Below, piece after piece: positions 35,175 to 44,496 of a DNA stretch of 64,000 nt. The translations under genes and the position numbers were made by a program. Origin of the DNA: Holophagales bacterium (GTDB lineage: Bacteria > Acidobacteriota > Thermoanaerobaculia > UBA5066); the NCBI GenBank assembly GCA_016716705.1, contig JADJVF010000014.1:1-64000 (forward strand), in the 5' to 3' direction. Within the stretch, counting starts at the first letter, position 1, and each line of letters opens with the position of its first letter. The notes under the pieces are model-generated. The model had not been told where the DNA came from and searched no databases. It was given only the letters and a program-made list of their open reading frames with translations.

Positions 35175-36479
35175 ATGAGCTGGCTCCACACCTACCACAA
35201 CCGAATCGTGAGCGCCGAAGAGGCCGTCCAGGCGGTCAAGTCGGGCGACCGCGTCTACATGACGGGAAACTGCTCGGTACCCCAGGTCCTCATGAAGGCC
35301 CTGATCGAGCGGGCCCCGTTTCTCACCGACGTCGAGGTCTGTCACATCCTGACGCTCGGGAAGACGCCCTACGCCGACCCGGAGTTCGCCGGGCACATCC
35401 GGGTGAATACGCTTTTCATCGGCGAGGGTGTCCGCGCGGCCGTCAACGAGGGGCGCGCGGACTTCACGCCGATCCGCCTCTCCGAGGTCCCGGGGCTCTT
35501 CACGGAAGGGATCCTCCCGCTCGACGTCGCGTTCATCCACGTCACGCCGCCCGACGAGCACGGTTTCTGCTCCTTCGGCGTCGAGGTGTCGACGAACCGG
35601 TCCGCCGCCCAGGCCGCGAAGCTCGTCATCGCCGAGCTGAACCCGAACATGCCCAGGACCCTCGGCGACTCCTTCATCCACATCAGCCGGATCCACAAGA
35701 TCGTCCCGGTCGACTACCCGATCTTCACCGCGACGATGGGGACGCCGTCGGAGCTCTCGATGCAGATCGGCAAGCACGTCGCCAGCCTGATCGAGGACGG
35801 CTCGACGATGCAGATGGGGATCGGCTCGATCCCGGACGGCGTCCTGTACTACCTGAAGGACAAGAAGGACCTCGGCATCCACACGGAGATGTTCTCGGAC
35901 GGGGTCATCGAGCTCTACGAGAAGGGCGTCGTCACGGGAGAGAAGAAGACGATCGACAAGGGAAAGATGGTCGCCGGGTTCCTCATCGGCTCGAAGAGGC
36001 TGTACGACTTCGTCGACAACAACCCGGTCGTCGAGATGCGACCGACCGAGTACGTCAACGACCCGTACATCATCCGGCAGAACGACAAGATGGTCGCCAT
36101 CAACTCGGCGATCGAGGTCGACCTCACGGGGCAGGTCTGCGCCGACTCGATCGGCCCGCGCCTCTACTCGGGCGTGGGCGGCCAGCTCGACTTCATCCGC
36201 GGAGCGGCGCGCTCGCGCGGCGGCAAGCCGATCATCGGCCTGCCGTCGAGCGGCGAGGGAAAGGGGGGCGGGCGCTTCACCCGCATCGTCTCGATGCTCA
36301 AGGAAGGCGCCGGCGTCGTCACGCCGCGCTACGACGTCCACTACGTCGTGACGGAGCACGGCGTCGCGAACCTCTACGGGAGGACGATCCGGCAGCGAGC
36401 CAAGGCGCTCATCGACGTCGCGCACCCGGACTTCCGCGCGGAGCTGGAGCGGAAGGCGATCGAGCTTCGGTACCTCTGA
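35175..36479 (+). CDS. Acetyl-CoA hydrolase/transferase family (4-hydroxybutyrate CoA-transferase-like)
   Basis: Transfers CoA between acyl-CoA and a carboxylic acid, usually acetate, via a glutamyl-CoA intermediate. The 434 residues show the two homologous family I domains: VQAVKSGDRVYMTGNCSVPQ, FIHVTPPDEHGFCSFGVEV, MQMGIGSIPDGVLYYL, GIHTEMFSDGVIELYE and GVGGQLDFIRGA with VTEHGVANLYG. Cytoplasmic. Acceptors of known relatives are acetate, butyrate or 4-hydroxybutyrate; which applies here cannot be told. Placed after alanine dehydrogenase, it could release acetate or conserve energy during amino acid fermentation. A strong hairpin follows the stop. Confidence 0.88.
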   Translation: MSWLHTYHNRIVSAEEAVQAVKSGDRVYMTGNCSVPQVLMKALIERAPFLTDVEVCHILTLGKTPYADPEFAGHIRVNTLFIGEGVRAAVNEGRADFTPIRLSEVPGLFTEGILPLDVAFIHVTPPDEHGFCSFGVEVSTNRSAAQAAKLVIAELNPNMPRTLGDSFIHISRIHKIVPVDYPIFTATMGTPSELSMQIGKHVASLIEDGSTMQMGIGSIPDGVLYYLKDKKDLGIHTEMFSDGVIELYEKGVVTGEKKTIDKGKMVAGFLIGSKRLYDFVDNNPVVEMRPTEYVNDPYIIRQNDKMVAINSAIEVDLTGQVCADSIGPRLYSGVGGQLDFIRGAARSRGGKPIIGLPSSGEGKGGGRFTRIVSMLKEGAGVVTPRYDVHYVVTEHGVANLYGRTIRQRAKALIDVAHPDFRAELERKAIELRYL

Positions 36480-36501
36480 GGCGGCGCGGGTCGCCTGGAG
36501 G

Positions 36502-36532
36502 GAGTGCCGCCCGGCAGTGCCGGGCGGCACTC
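36502..36532. terminator. Bidirectional hairpin terminator between convergent genes
   Basis: A perfect 13-bp stem GAGTGCCGCCCGG / CCGGGCGGCACTC with a 5-nt loop lies between the CoA-transferase stop (36479) and the ABC ATPase stop (36538). No T-run follows, so it may need help or act as a 3' end stabiliser. Confidence 0.6.
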
Positions 36533-36537
36533 GACCT

Positions 36538-37236
36538 TCAGGTCCTCGCGTTGCGCTCGTCCGAGCGGATTCTCCCGTCCACCATCGTGAGGATCCGGTC
36601 GCAGCGGGCCGCGATCCGCTCGTCGTGCGTGACGACGAGGAACGCCGTCCGGTGCTCGGCGGAGACCCTCCGCAGGAGCTCGAAGACCTGCGCGCCCGAC
36701 TCGGTGTCGAGGTTCCCGGTCGGTTCGTCCGCCAGGACGAGAGGCGGCTCGAGGACGAGCGCCCTCGCCACGGCGACGCGCTGCTGCTGGCCGCCCGAGA
36801 GCTTCGTGGCGCGATAGGACGCGCGGTCGGCCAGGCCGATCTCGTCGAGGAGCGAGAAGGCCCGCTCGCGCATTCCCTTCTCCTCGCGACCCTTCGCCGC
36901 GAGCATCGGCATCATCACGTTCTCGAGCGCGGTGAACTCGGGAAGGAGGTGGTGGAACTGGAAGACGAAGCCGAGGCTCCGCCCCCTCACGGCGCTCCTC
37001 TCGTCGTCCGACAGGCCGCTGGTGTCCCGGCCCGCGAGGAGGATCCGGCCGGAGGTGGGCCGGTCGAGGAGGCCGAGGAGATTCAGGAGGGTGCTCTTGC
37101 CGGACCCGGAAGGCCCGGCCAGGGCCGTGAACTCCGCGGGTTGGATGGCGAGGTCGATCCCGTGGAGGACCTGGGTGACGATCTCCGTGCCGAAGGACTT
37201 CGTGACGCCCTCGAGGACGACGAGCGGATCAGCCAT
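36538..37236 (-). CDS. ABC transporter ATP-binding protein (LolD/MacB-ATPase family)
   Basis: A 232-residue ATPase of the type VII mechanotransmission ABC group. Walker A GPSGSGKST, Q-loop FVFQFHHLLPEFTALENV, signature LSGGQQQRVAVARAL, Walker B PLVLADEPTGNLD and switch His VVTHD are all present. The FQFHHLLPEFTALENV segment is typical of LolD-like members. It overlaps the permease gene by 8 nt. With the permease and adaptor it forms one system; lipoprotein release (Lol) and efflux (MacAB) are both possible, the adaptor favouring efflux. Confidence 0.9.
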   Translation of the reverse strand: MADPLVVLEGVTKSFGTEIVTQVLHGIDLAIQPAEFTALAGPSGSGKSTLLNLLGLLDRPTSGRILLAGRDTSGLSDDERSAVRGRSLGFVFQFHHLLPEFTALENVMMPMLAAKGREEKGMRERAFSLLDEIGLADRASYRATKLSGGQQQRVAVARALVLEPPLVLADEPTGNLDTESGAQVFELLRRVSAEHRTAFLVVTHDERIAARCDRILTMVDGRIRSDERNART

Positions 37237-38449
37237 AGCGGATGACCTCTGCGGGGTCGAGCGACGCCGCCCGCTCGGCCGGCGCGACGGCCGCCAGGAG
37301 GCCAGTGAACGTGGCGATCGCGGTCGCGCCGAGGAAGAGGCCGGGCGACAGGTTCACCGGAAAGGTGGCGGACCCGTCGGGGTTCTTCGCGAGGGAGGCG
37401 AAGAAGAAAGAGAGGCCCGCACCGAGGGCCGACCCGAAGACCGAGCCTGCGAGCCCGAGGACCGTCCCCTGGACGAGGAAGATCCGGACGACCTGCACCG
37501 TCCGCGTCCCCATCGCCTTGAGGATCCCGATCTCGCGGGACTTCTGCACGACCGAGACGACGAGGACGCTCGCGATGCCGAGGGCGACCGCGACGACGAC
37601 GAAGAACTGGATCATCCAGCTCGAGGCGCTCTGGGACCTGAGGCCGACGAGGAGCTGCTGGTTGAGCTTCATCCAGCTGTCGGCCTGGAGCCCGGTCCGG
37701 GCGACGATCTCCTCCGCGACCCGCTCGGCGTCGAAGATCTCCGCCACCTTCAGCTCGATCGTCGAGATCCCGCCCGCCAGGTCGAGGAGGGTCTGGGCCG
37801 CACGCAGGGAGACGAAGACCCACCTCGCGTTCAGGTCCTTGTTGCCGACGTCGAAGACGCCCGCCACGAGGAAGACCTCGGAACGGCCGGCGGGCGTCTC
37901 GAGGCGTACCTTGTCTCCGACCGAGACGCCGAGGTCGGCGGCGAGCTCGACGCCGATCACCGCGTTCGTCGCGTCGACCCGAAACTCCCCGGCCGTCATC
38001 CGGGGACCCATGTCGATGATCCGCCGGAAGCTGGACGGCTCGATGCCGCGGAGAGCGACCGAGCGGTTCGCCAGGCCTCGAAGCGCGAAGGCGGCGCCCG
38101 CGACAGTGGGGGAGGCGGCCCGGACCCGGGGAAGGGCGAGGAGGAGCTCGAGCGTCTGCGGCCAGCCGACGATCGAGCGAAGGCGTTGGGCCGGCCGCTC
38201 GACGCGCGGGGCGACGGCGAGGCCGGGCGAGCCCTGGGTAACGGGCCGGACGAGGTCTTCCGGGGCGCGGACGACGATGTGGGCCTGCGTGCCGAGAGTC
38301 CTCTCGATGAGCGACTCCTGCAGCCCTCCGATGAGGGCCGAGAGGAAGACGATGACGGCGACGCCCACCCCGATTCCCGAGAGGATCAGAATCGTCTGGA
38401 TCTTCCCCTCGCGCAGGAAACGGAGGGCGACGAGTACTTCGAAGGGCAC
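37229..38449 (-). CDS. ABC transporter permease, FtsX/LolE-MacB type
   Basis: A 406-residue permease with four membrane helices: one at the N-terminus (IQTILILSGIGVGVAVIVFL), a periplasmic domain of about 220 residues, and three at the C-terminus (MIQFFVVVAVALGIASVLVV and following). QKSREIGILKAMGTRT is the coupling segment before the third helix and is diagnostic for the family. It begins 2 nt after the adaptor stop. Unlike E. coli MacB the ATPase is a separate chain. Confidence 0.88.
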   Translation of the reverse strand: MPFEVLVALRFLREGKIQTILILSGIGVGVAVIVFLSALIGGLQESLIERTLGTQAHIVVRAPEDLVRPVTQGSPGLAVAPRVERPAQRLRSIVGWPQTLELLLALPRVRAASPTVAGAAFALRGLANRSVALRGIEPSSFRRIIDMGPRMTAGEFRVDATNAVIGVELAADLGVSVGDKVRLETPAGRSEVFLVAGVFDVGNKDLNARWVFVSLRAAQTLLDLAGGISTIELKVAEIFDAERVAEEIVARTGLQADSWMKLNQQLLVGLRSQSASSWMIQFFVVVAVALGIASVLVVSVVQKSREIGILKAMGTRTVQVVRIFLVQGTVLGLAGSVFGSALGAGLSFFFASLAKNPDGSATFPVNLSPGLFLGATAIATFTGLLAAVAPAERAASLDPAEVIRYG

Positions 38450-38450
38450 G

Positions 38451-39626
38451 TCAGCGCCCCGCCGGTAGAGCCGCCCGGACCCGCTGACCGTCCTTGGTCC
38501 TTCCGGGCTGGCGGACGATCAGGTCACCTTCGGCGAGCCCCTTCACGACCTCGGCGACGGTGCCTCCACGGGCGCCGAGAGTGAGGGGGGTACGGACGGC
38601 CTTCCGGCCGCGAAATGCGAGGACCCACGGTTCGGAGGCCGCGTCGCGGATCGATTCGAGGGGAACGACGAGGATTCCCGAGCGCTTCCCGACCTCCAGC
38701 TCGACGGAAAGCGTCATGTCGGTCTTCAGATCGTCGGGCGGATCGGAAACACGCAGCTTCACGTCGACCGTGCCGCGAGCAAGGTCGACGCCCGGGGAGA
38801 TCGAGATCACCTCCGCGGCGAACGAGCGGTCGGGGTAGGCGTCTGCAGAGGCGCGTGCCTTCTGGCCGACCCGGAGGGCGGGGAGGTTCTTCTCGTCGGG
38901 CTGAGCGAGGATCTGCGTTTCCCGGTCCAGCGCCATCGTCAGGAGGGCCCTTCCGGGGGACACGACGTCGCCCGGCTCGACGGCGCGGACGAGAACGACC
39001 CCGGGTTCGGGAGCGAGGATGCGCAGCTGCGCGAGGCGAGCCTCGGCGGCCTCCACGGCGGCGGAGGAGGAGCGTTCGTCCGCTCCGCCCGCGGAGGCGG
39101 AGCGGGCCTTCTCCTTCGCGGCGGCGACCGCGCTGCGGGCCAGGTCGCGGGCCTGTCGCGCGGCGTCCTCCTCGCGTTCGCTCACGAAGCCCTCGGTCCT
39201 CAGGGCGGCGATGCGCGTGAGCTGTCGTTCCTCGATCGCGAGCTTCAGCGTCGCCTGCGTCCACTCTTCCTCTGCGGACCGGCGGTCCGTGCCACGCGAC
39301 TGCTCCAGCCGCGCGCGGGCTTCGGCCAGCGCGGCGGCCGCTTCCCGGTCGTCGAGGCGGACGAGGAGCTGGCCGGCCCTGACGCGGTCGCCTTCCTCGA
39401 CGAGGACCGATTCGACCCTCGCGGTGACCGTCGAGCCGAGGGAGGCCTTCGATCGCGCCAGGACCCGGCCGCTGACGACGAGAGTCTCGAGAAGGTCCTG
39501 CCGGGTCACGCGGAAAGCCTCGACGGAGCGCCCGCGGAGGGAGCGGACTCCGAGTGTGGCGAGGACGAGGAGGATGACGACGGAGCCGGCGCGTGCAACG
39601 CGGGATCGCGGAAGAGGGATGGGCAT
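38451..39626 (-). CDS. Efflux system periplasmic adaptor (HlyD/MacA family)
   Basis: A 391-residue membrane-fusion protein. One N-terminal helix (AGSVVILLVLATLGV) anchors it; a lipoyl half-motif (VSGRVLARSKASLGSTVTARVESVLVEEG split) is followed by an alpha-helical hairpin (about residues 95-195, rich in Ala/Glu/Arg) and the second lipoyl half LRILAPEPGVVL, then a beta-barrel domain (LAQPDEKNLPALRVGQKARA). It would bridge the inner-membrane permease to an outer-membrane channel, whose gene is not here. First gene of the three-gene unit. Confidence 0.88.
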   Translation of the reverse strand: MPIPLPRSRVARAGSVVILLVLATLGVRSLRGRSVEAFRVTRQDLLETLVVSGRVLARSKASLGSTVTARVESVLVEEGDRVRAGQLLVRLDDREAAAALAEARARLEQSRGTDRRSAEEEWTQATLKLAIEERQLTRIAALRTEGFVSEREEDAARQARDLARSAVAAAKEKARSASAGGADERSSSAAVEAAEARLAQLRILAPEPGVVLVRAVEPGDVVSPGRALLTMALDRETQILAQPDEKNLPALRVGQKARASADAYPDRSFAAEVISISPGVDLARGTVDVKLRVSDPPDDLKTDMTLSVELEVGKRSGILVVPLESIRDAASEPWVLAFRGRKAVRTPLTLGARGGTVAEVVKGLAEGDLIVRQPGRTKDGQRVRAALPAGR

Positions 39627-39706
39627 TACGCGAAGTGTGGCACGGGACGGAGCGAACTCGTGGTGCTCCGCGGCGGCCGCCCTCGCGCGGACGTCTGATG
39701 GGACCC

Positions 39707-39745
39707 GAAAAATGAAAAAGGGGAGCGACCGCGAGGTCGCTCCCC
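39707..39745 (-). terminator. Rho-independent terminator of the M43 protease gene
   Basis: Read on the minus strand: an 11-bp stem GGGGAGCGACC / GGTCGCTCCCC with a 4-nt loop, followed by TTTTTCATTTTT. A textbook intrinsic terminator 23 nt after the protease stop at 39768, and the clearest one in the window. Confidence 0.85.
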
Positions 39746-39767
39746 TCGAGGAAAGACTTCTACGGCG

Positions 39768-40718
39768 CTATTTTCCGAGGCGGTAGGTCGTCCACATGGA
39801 GTCCATGCGGGTGTCCTGACCGAGAGAGAACTCGTACATGCAGGCGTCGTCGGTGTAGTCCATGAAGTTGTGGATCGGGTCGAACCCTGCCTTGTTCCTG
39901 CAGGTGTCTGGAACGGTGGAGGGGCATCCGTACGTTGCAGCCCTCTCGGCGGGCGTGTCGGAGACGTAGTCGCCGTTCCCGTTACAGCCGCCCTGGAAGG
40001 TGTGGTACAGGCCCATCCAGTGGCCGACCTCGTGGGTCGCGGTGTCGCCGAGGTTGTACGGAGCCGCGGTGCCGCCCGGAAGCGAGGAATAGAGGAGGAC
40101 GACGCCGTCCATCTTCGGCTTGCTGGCGTAGTCGCTCGGGAAGGTCGCCCAGCCGAGGAGGCCGCCGCCGAGGTTCGCGGAATAGAGGTTGAGATCCTGG
40201 GCGGTTCCCTTGCGAAGCGCGTTCTTCGCCTGCGACTCGGCCGTGGTGCCGTAGCCCATGGCGTACCAGGTGGCGTTCGTCGTCCGGTCGGTCGAGACGA
40301 GGTTGAAGGAGTAGCCCCACTTGCCGTAGGCGTTGTTCAGGACCGTGATCTGGTTCGCGATCATCGTGGCGGTGATGTCGCCGTTCGAGATTCCGGTGCC
40401 CTTGTTGATGACGTGGAAGTAGACGTTGATGGTGCCACCGACCGCAAGCGAGCCAAAGCGCGGGTGAGTCCCGGCCATCTCGAGCTGGGCCTCGATCGCC
40501 TCCATCTCTTCCTCGTCCGGCATGACGGTCATGCAGCGTCTGCCGGAGTCGATGAAGGCCTTCTGGCTCTGGAACTCCTGGCCCTCGAACACGAAGGGCT
40601 CGTCGACGCCGGGAGCGTCATCCGGCAGGAAGTGCCCGATTTCCGCCGACGGCGGAGCGGCAAGGACGGTGAGGGCGAAAGGAAGCAACAGGGTGGCCAG
40701 AAGGGGTTTGGCGTTCAA
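39768..40718 (-). CDS. Secreted zinc metalloprotease, M43 (pappalysin/cytophagalysin) family
   Basis: A 316-residue exported metzincin. The signal peptide spans residues 1-20 (MNAKPLLATLLLPFALTVLA). A propeptide-like stretch with a single Cys (DSGRRCMTVMP, about residue 62) could act as a cysteine switch. The zinc site is HEVGHWMGLYH (residues 229-239, HExxHxxGxxH) and the Met-turn is in NFMDYTDDACM. CNGNGDYVSDTPAE is characteristic of M43B enzymes such as ulilysin. It starts with TTG at 40718 behind a strong GAGGAGGAG. Monocistronic, ended by an intrinsic terminator. Likely digests extracellular protein. Confidence 0.9.
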   Translation of the reverse strand: MNAKPLLATLLLPFALTVLAAPPSAEIGHFLPDDAPGVDEPFVFEGQEFQSQKAFIDSGRRCMTVMPDEEEMEAIEAQLEMAGTHPRFGSLAVGGTINVYFHVINKGTGISNGDITATMIANQITVLNNAYGKWGYSFNLVSTDRTTNATWYAMGYGTTAESQAKNALRKGTAQDLNLYSANLGGGLLGWATFPSDYASKPKMDGVVLLYSSLPGGTAAPYNLGDTATHEVGHWMGLYHTFQGGCNGNGDYVSDTPAERAATYGCPSTVPDTCRNKAGFDPIHNFMDYTDDACMYEFSLGQDTRMDSMWTTYRLGK

Positions 40719-40793
40719 CGTCTTCTCCTCCTCGAGAACCGGTCGTCCGGTTTCGTCCCCCTGAGCGAGAAGCGTGCCAGCCGTTCTGCGGTG

Positions 40794-40880
40794 AAAGGGG
40801 TCTCGTTTGGGTCAGATTTTGCCGTCTATTTCAGGTAGGGCGGGGGCTAGTTTTGACCCGGGGTCTGTTCGAGACCCTTT
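40794..40880. repeat. Imperfect long inverted repeat (REP-like or structured leader)
   Basis: GGGTCTCG (40798-40805) pairs with CGAGACCC (40870-40877), and inside it GGGTCA (40809-40814) pairs with TGACCC (40854-40859). A second small hairpin GGGTCT-gttcg-AGACCC (40861-40877) competes with the outer stem. The arms extend with AAAGG/CCTTT and the interior is unusually AT-rich. It sits between the start of the M43 gene and the stop of the GT4 gene. It could be a REP/BIME-type element or a terminator for the GT4 gene. Confidence 0.5.
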
Positions 40881-40906
40881 AAGCGACTACGCCGCCAGGA
40901 GGCGAT

Positions 40907-42121
40907 TCAGGTTGGGCGACGTCTGCCAACCAGGAGCTCGAGGAATTCGAGCAAGCGCCGACCGATTCCGCTGGCGTCGAAGGTCTCATGAACTCGCCGT
41001 CTTCCGGCCCGCCCGATCGCGACGGCCCGATCCTTCTCGAGCAGGAGAGAGGCGCAGGCTGTCGCCAGGCTTTCCGGACCATCCGCGAGGAGGATCTCCG
41101 TCCCGTCGAGGGCGCCGATCCCGGCCGCCCCGAGAGGGCTCGAGACGACCGGAACGCCGAGGGCCATCGCCTCCAGGATCTTGACCCGCATACCGCCGCC
41201 GGAACGGAGGGGGACGACCATGGCCGCCCCGGACGCGAGAAAGTCGCGCGCGTCCGGCACGCGGCCGAGGAAGCGGACGCCTTCGGTGCGGAGGCGTTCG
41301 GCGAGGTCCGCCGGCGGGTTGCTCCCGCCCACGAGGAACCGGGCCTGGGGAACCGCCTGCCTCACGATCGGCCAGACGCTCTCGAGGAACCACGTCACCG
41401 CCTCGAGGTTCGGTCTCCAGTCGAGCGATCCGAGGAAGGAAAGGGTGAGGGGGGCTCCGAGGCCAGAGCGGTCCGGGTACTCGCAGGCCTCGATTCCGAC
41501 CGGGGCGACATGGAGGGCAACGGTCGTGCCGAGCCGAGCGTAGGTCCCGGCGTCCTCCGGGGTGACCGCGGCGATGGCGTCGACGTCGTTCAGCGTCGCG
41601 ACCTCGTACTTCCGGAGCCGCCTCGCGAGGTGACCCAGGTAGAGCCTCCGTGCGATACCGCGCTCCGTCCGCGAGAGTCCCTCCCAGATCTCGTGCTCGA
41701 CGTTGAGGGAACGAAGCACGAGGCGCGCCGTCGTGGCCTCGCGCAGGGCCGGAACGTACGGGACCATGAAGAGGCTCTCGAGGAGGACGACGTCGGGGGC
41801 GTCGTCGCGGACGACCTGCCGCAGGCGCGTCTCGAACGGTTTCGAATGGAAGCGTTCGACGTTGTACGACGTGCCGAGGGCGAGGCTCCGGAGGGCGCCG
41901 AAGGCCTGGACCGAGGTGTCGACGTCGATCGCCTCGAGGCGGAGATCGCGGGCTTCGTCGGGGAGGGCGGCCGGGTCGACGCGGTGCTTCCCGGGGTTCA
42001 GCGATAGCGTCCTCACGTCCGCCCCTGCCTTCCGCAGCGAGAGGGCGAGGACACGCATCGCAAGCCGACCGCCGTCGTCGGTGGGCCAGGGGACCTTCGG
42101 GCAGAGCTGGAGGATCCTCAG
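40907..42121 (-). CDS. Glycosyltransferase family 4
   Basis: A GT-B retaining glycosyltransferase of about 404 residues. Similarity starts upstream of the first ATG (42058): the codons before it read LRILQLCPKVPWPTDDGG, the donor-side glycine loop typical of these proteins, so translation probably begins at the CTG at 42121 or at an ATG lost by error. DVVLLESLFMVPYVPAL, LTLSFLGSLDWRPNLEAV, VRFLGRVPD and LRSGGGMRVKILEAMALGVPVVSS (E-x7-E region, split here) follow. It belongs to the sugar-transferase PEP-CTERM/exopolysaccharide-like group. Donor and acceptor unknown. It lies downstream of lpdA beyond a hairpin. Confidence 0.82.
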   Translation of the reverse strand: MRILQLCPKVPWPTDDGGRLAMRVLALSLRKAGADVRTLSLNPGKHRVDPAALPDEARDLRLEAIDVDTSVQAFGALRSLALGTSYNVERFHSKPFETRLRQVVRDDAPDVVLLESLFMVPYVPALREATTARLVLRSLNVEHEIWEGLSRTERGIARRLYLGHLARRLRKYEVATLNDVDAIAAVTPEDAGTYARLGTTVALHVAPVGIEACEYPDRSGLGAPLTLSFLGSLDWRPNLEAVTWFLESVWPIVRQAVPQARFLVGGSNPPADLAERLRTEGVRFLGRVPDARDFLASGAAMVVPLRSGGGMRVKILEAMALGVPVVSSPLGAAGIGALDGTEILLADGPESLATACASLLLEKDRAVAIGRAGRRRVHETFDASGIGRRLLEFLELLVGRRRPT

Positions 42122-42143
42122 TCGAACCCCCGTGGAGGCGAAT

Positions 42144-42168
42144 CGGCCCGGCGGAATCCGCCGGGCCG
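42144..42168 (-). terminator. Hairpin after lpdA
   Basis: CGGCCCGGCGGA-a-TCCGCCGGGCCG, a near-perfect palindrome 27 nt after the lpdA stop (42195) and before the GT4 start. There is no long T-run, so it may be a weak terminator or an RNA 3'-end stabiliser. Confidence 0.5.
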
Positions 42169-42194
42169 CAGTGAAGGGAAAGCCCAGGCCGCGG

Positions 42195-43621
<1,427 letters not shown>

Positions 43622-43685
43622 GTCTCGTATCTCCTGCGCGCCTCGCCGGGGCGAGAGCGGGTCCGGGGCGCGTTCGTGGGCGGCG

Positions 43686-43691
43686 ATTATA
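43686..43691 (-). promoter_or_regulatory. Perfect -10 box upstream of lpdA
   Basis: TATAAT on the minus strand, about 65 nt before the lpdA ATG at 43621, giving a leader of about 58 nt. No good -35 hexamer at the usual spacing. Confidence 0.45.
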
Positions 43692-43750
43692 GGGTCCGCC
43701 GACGGCCGGGCCCGGTGGGGCGAGGGGCGCGGAGGGGCAGGCAACGGAAA

Positions 43751-43780
43751 GGCGGCGGGGCGCCTCCGCGCACCGCCGCC
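43751..43780 (-). terminator. Candidate terminator between the Spy-like gene and lpdA
   Basis: On the minus strand GGCGGCGG and CCGCCGCC (8-bp stem, 14-nt loop) are followed directly by TTTCCGTT. It is about 30 nt downstream of the Spy-like stop (43809). Confidence 0.4.
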
Positions 43781-43808
43781 CGCGTCCCGGGCCGAGGGAT
43801 CGATGGGC

Positions 43809-44303
43809 TCAGCCGAGCGGCGGCCCCTGCTTCCTTCCCTCCTCGTTCGGCGGCCCGCCGGCGCCGCGCCGGGCCTGCCGGTGCGCCGCCCGCCACCCTT
43901 CGAGCTTCGCCTTCTGCTCTGCGGTGAGGAGCGCCTCGAGCTTCTCCTTCGAGCCGGCCCGCTCCGCCTTCACGGTCTTCCGGTTCGCGTCGACCCGTAG
44001 GAAAGCGGCGCCGACCGCCGCCGGATCGGGCTTCTCGGCGGAGGCAGCGGCCCGGAGAGCCTCCCGGGCGGTGCGCCCCTCCTGGCGAAGGGTCTCGTAC
44101 TTCGGCTTCTCGCTCTCGAAGAGCGCCCGGACCTTTTCCTTCTGTGCGTCCGTCAGGTCGAGCGCGGCGAGCGCCGCCCGGATGCCTCGTCCCGGGGCTC
44201 CCTCCCGCCCTCCGCGATAACCCTGGCCGAGGGCGGCGCTCCCGGCGAGGAACAGGCTCAGGCCAACCGCCGTGGCTGCCAGCCTCCTCGTCATCTGTCT
44301 CAT
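43809..44303 (-). CDS. Spy/CpxP-like periplasmic protein (LTxxQ motif)
   Basis: A 164-residue exported protein with signal peptide (LAATAVGLSLFLAGSAALG) and an all-helical, Lys/Glu/Arg-rich body. Two LTxxQ motifs are present: LTDAQKEKVRALF and LTAEQKAKLEGW, as in Spy and CpxP, which are ATP-independent chaperones or envelope-stress sensors. The C-terminal tail is Gly/Arg/Pro-rich and likely disordered. It is transcribed alone between a candidate terminator and a divergent secreted protein. Metal-related LTxxQ members (CnrX-like) need His/Met clusters that are absent here. Confidence 0.8.
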   Translation of the reverse strand: MRQMTRRLAATAVGLSLFLAGSAALGQGYRGGREGAPGRGIRAALAALDLTDAQKEKVRALFESEKPKYETLRQEGRTAREALRAAASAEKPDPAAVGAAFLRVDANRKTVKAERAGSKEKLEALLTAEQKAKLEGWRAAHRQARRGAGGPPNEEGRKQGPPLG

Positions 44304-44496
44304 GGTGTGTCTCCCTTTCTCGTCCGGGCCCTGGAATCCCCTTCCTCCCGGACATCAGGACAGACGGAGACGGGGAGCGTTTCGTTTACGCGCGGGGGGG
44401 GGGATCGCGTCGTGGCGCAGAATGTGCAGGCGCCATGCGGACAGAGCCCTTTCCGGTGGGAACGTCCACCGGCGAGGACGACTCAAGGAGGATCTG

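Noticed and set aside
40861..40877. tRNA T-arm (GGGTCTGTTCGAGACCC)
   Set aside because: No acceptor, D or anticodon arms and no CCA context around it; better explained as part of the inverted repeat.
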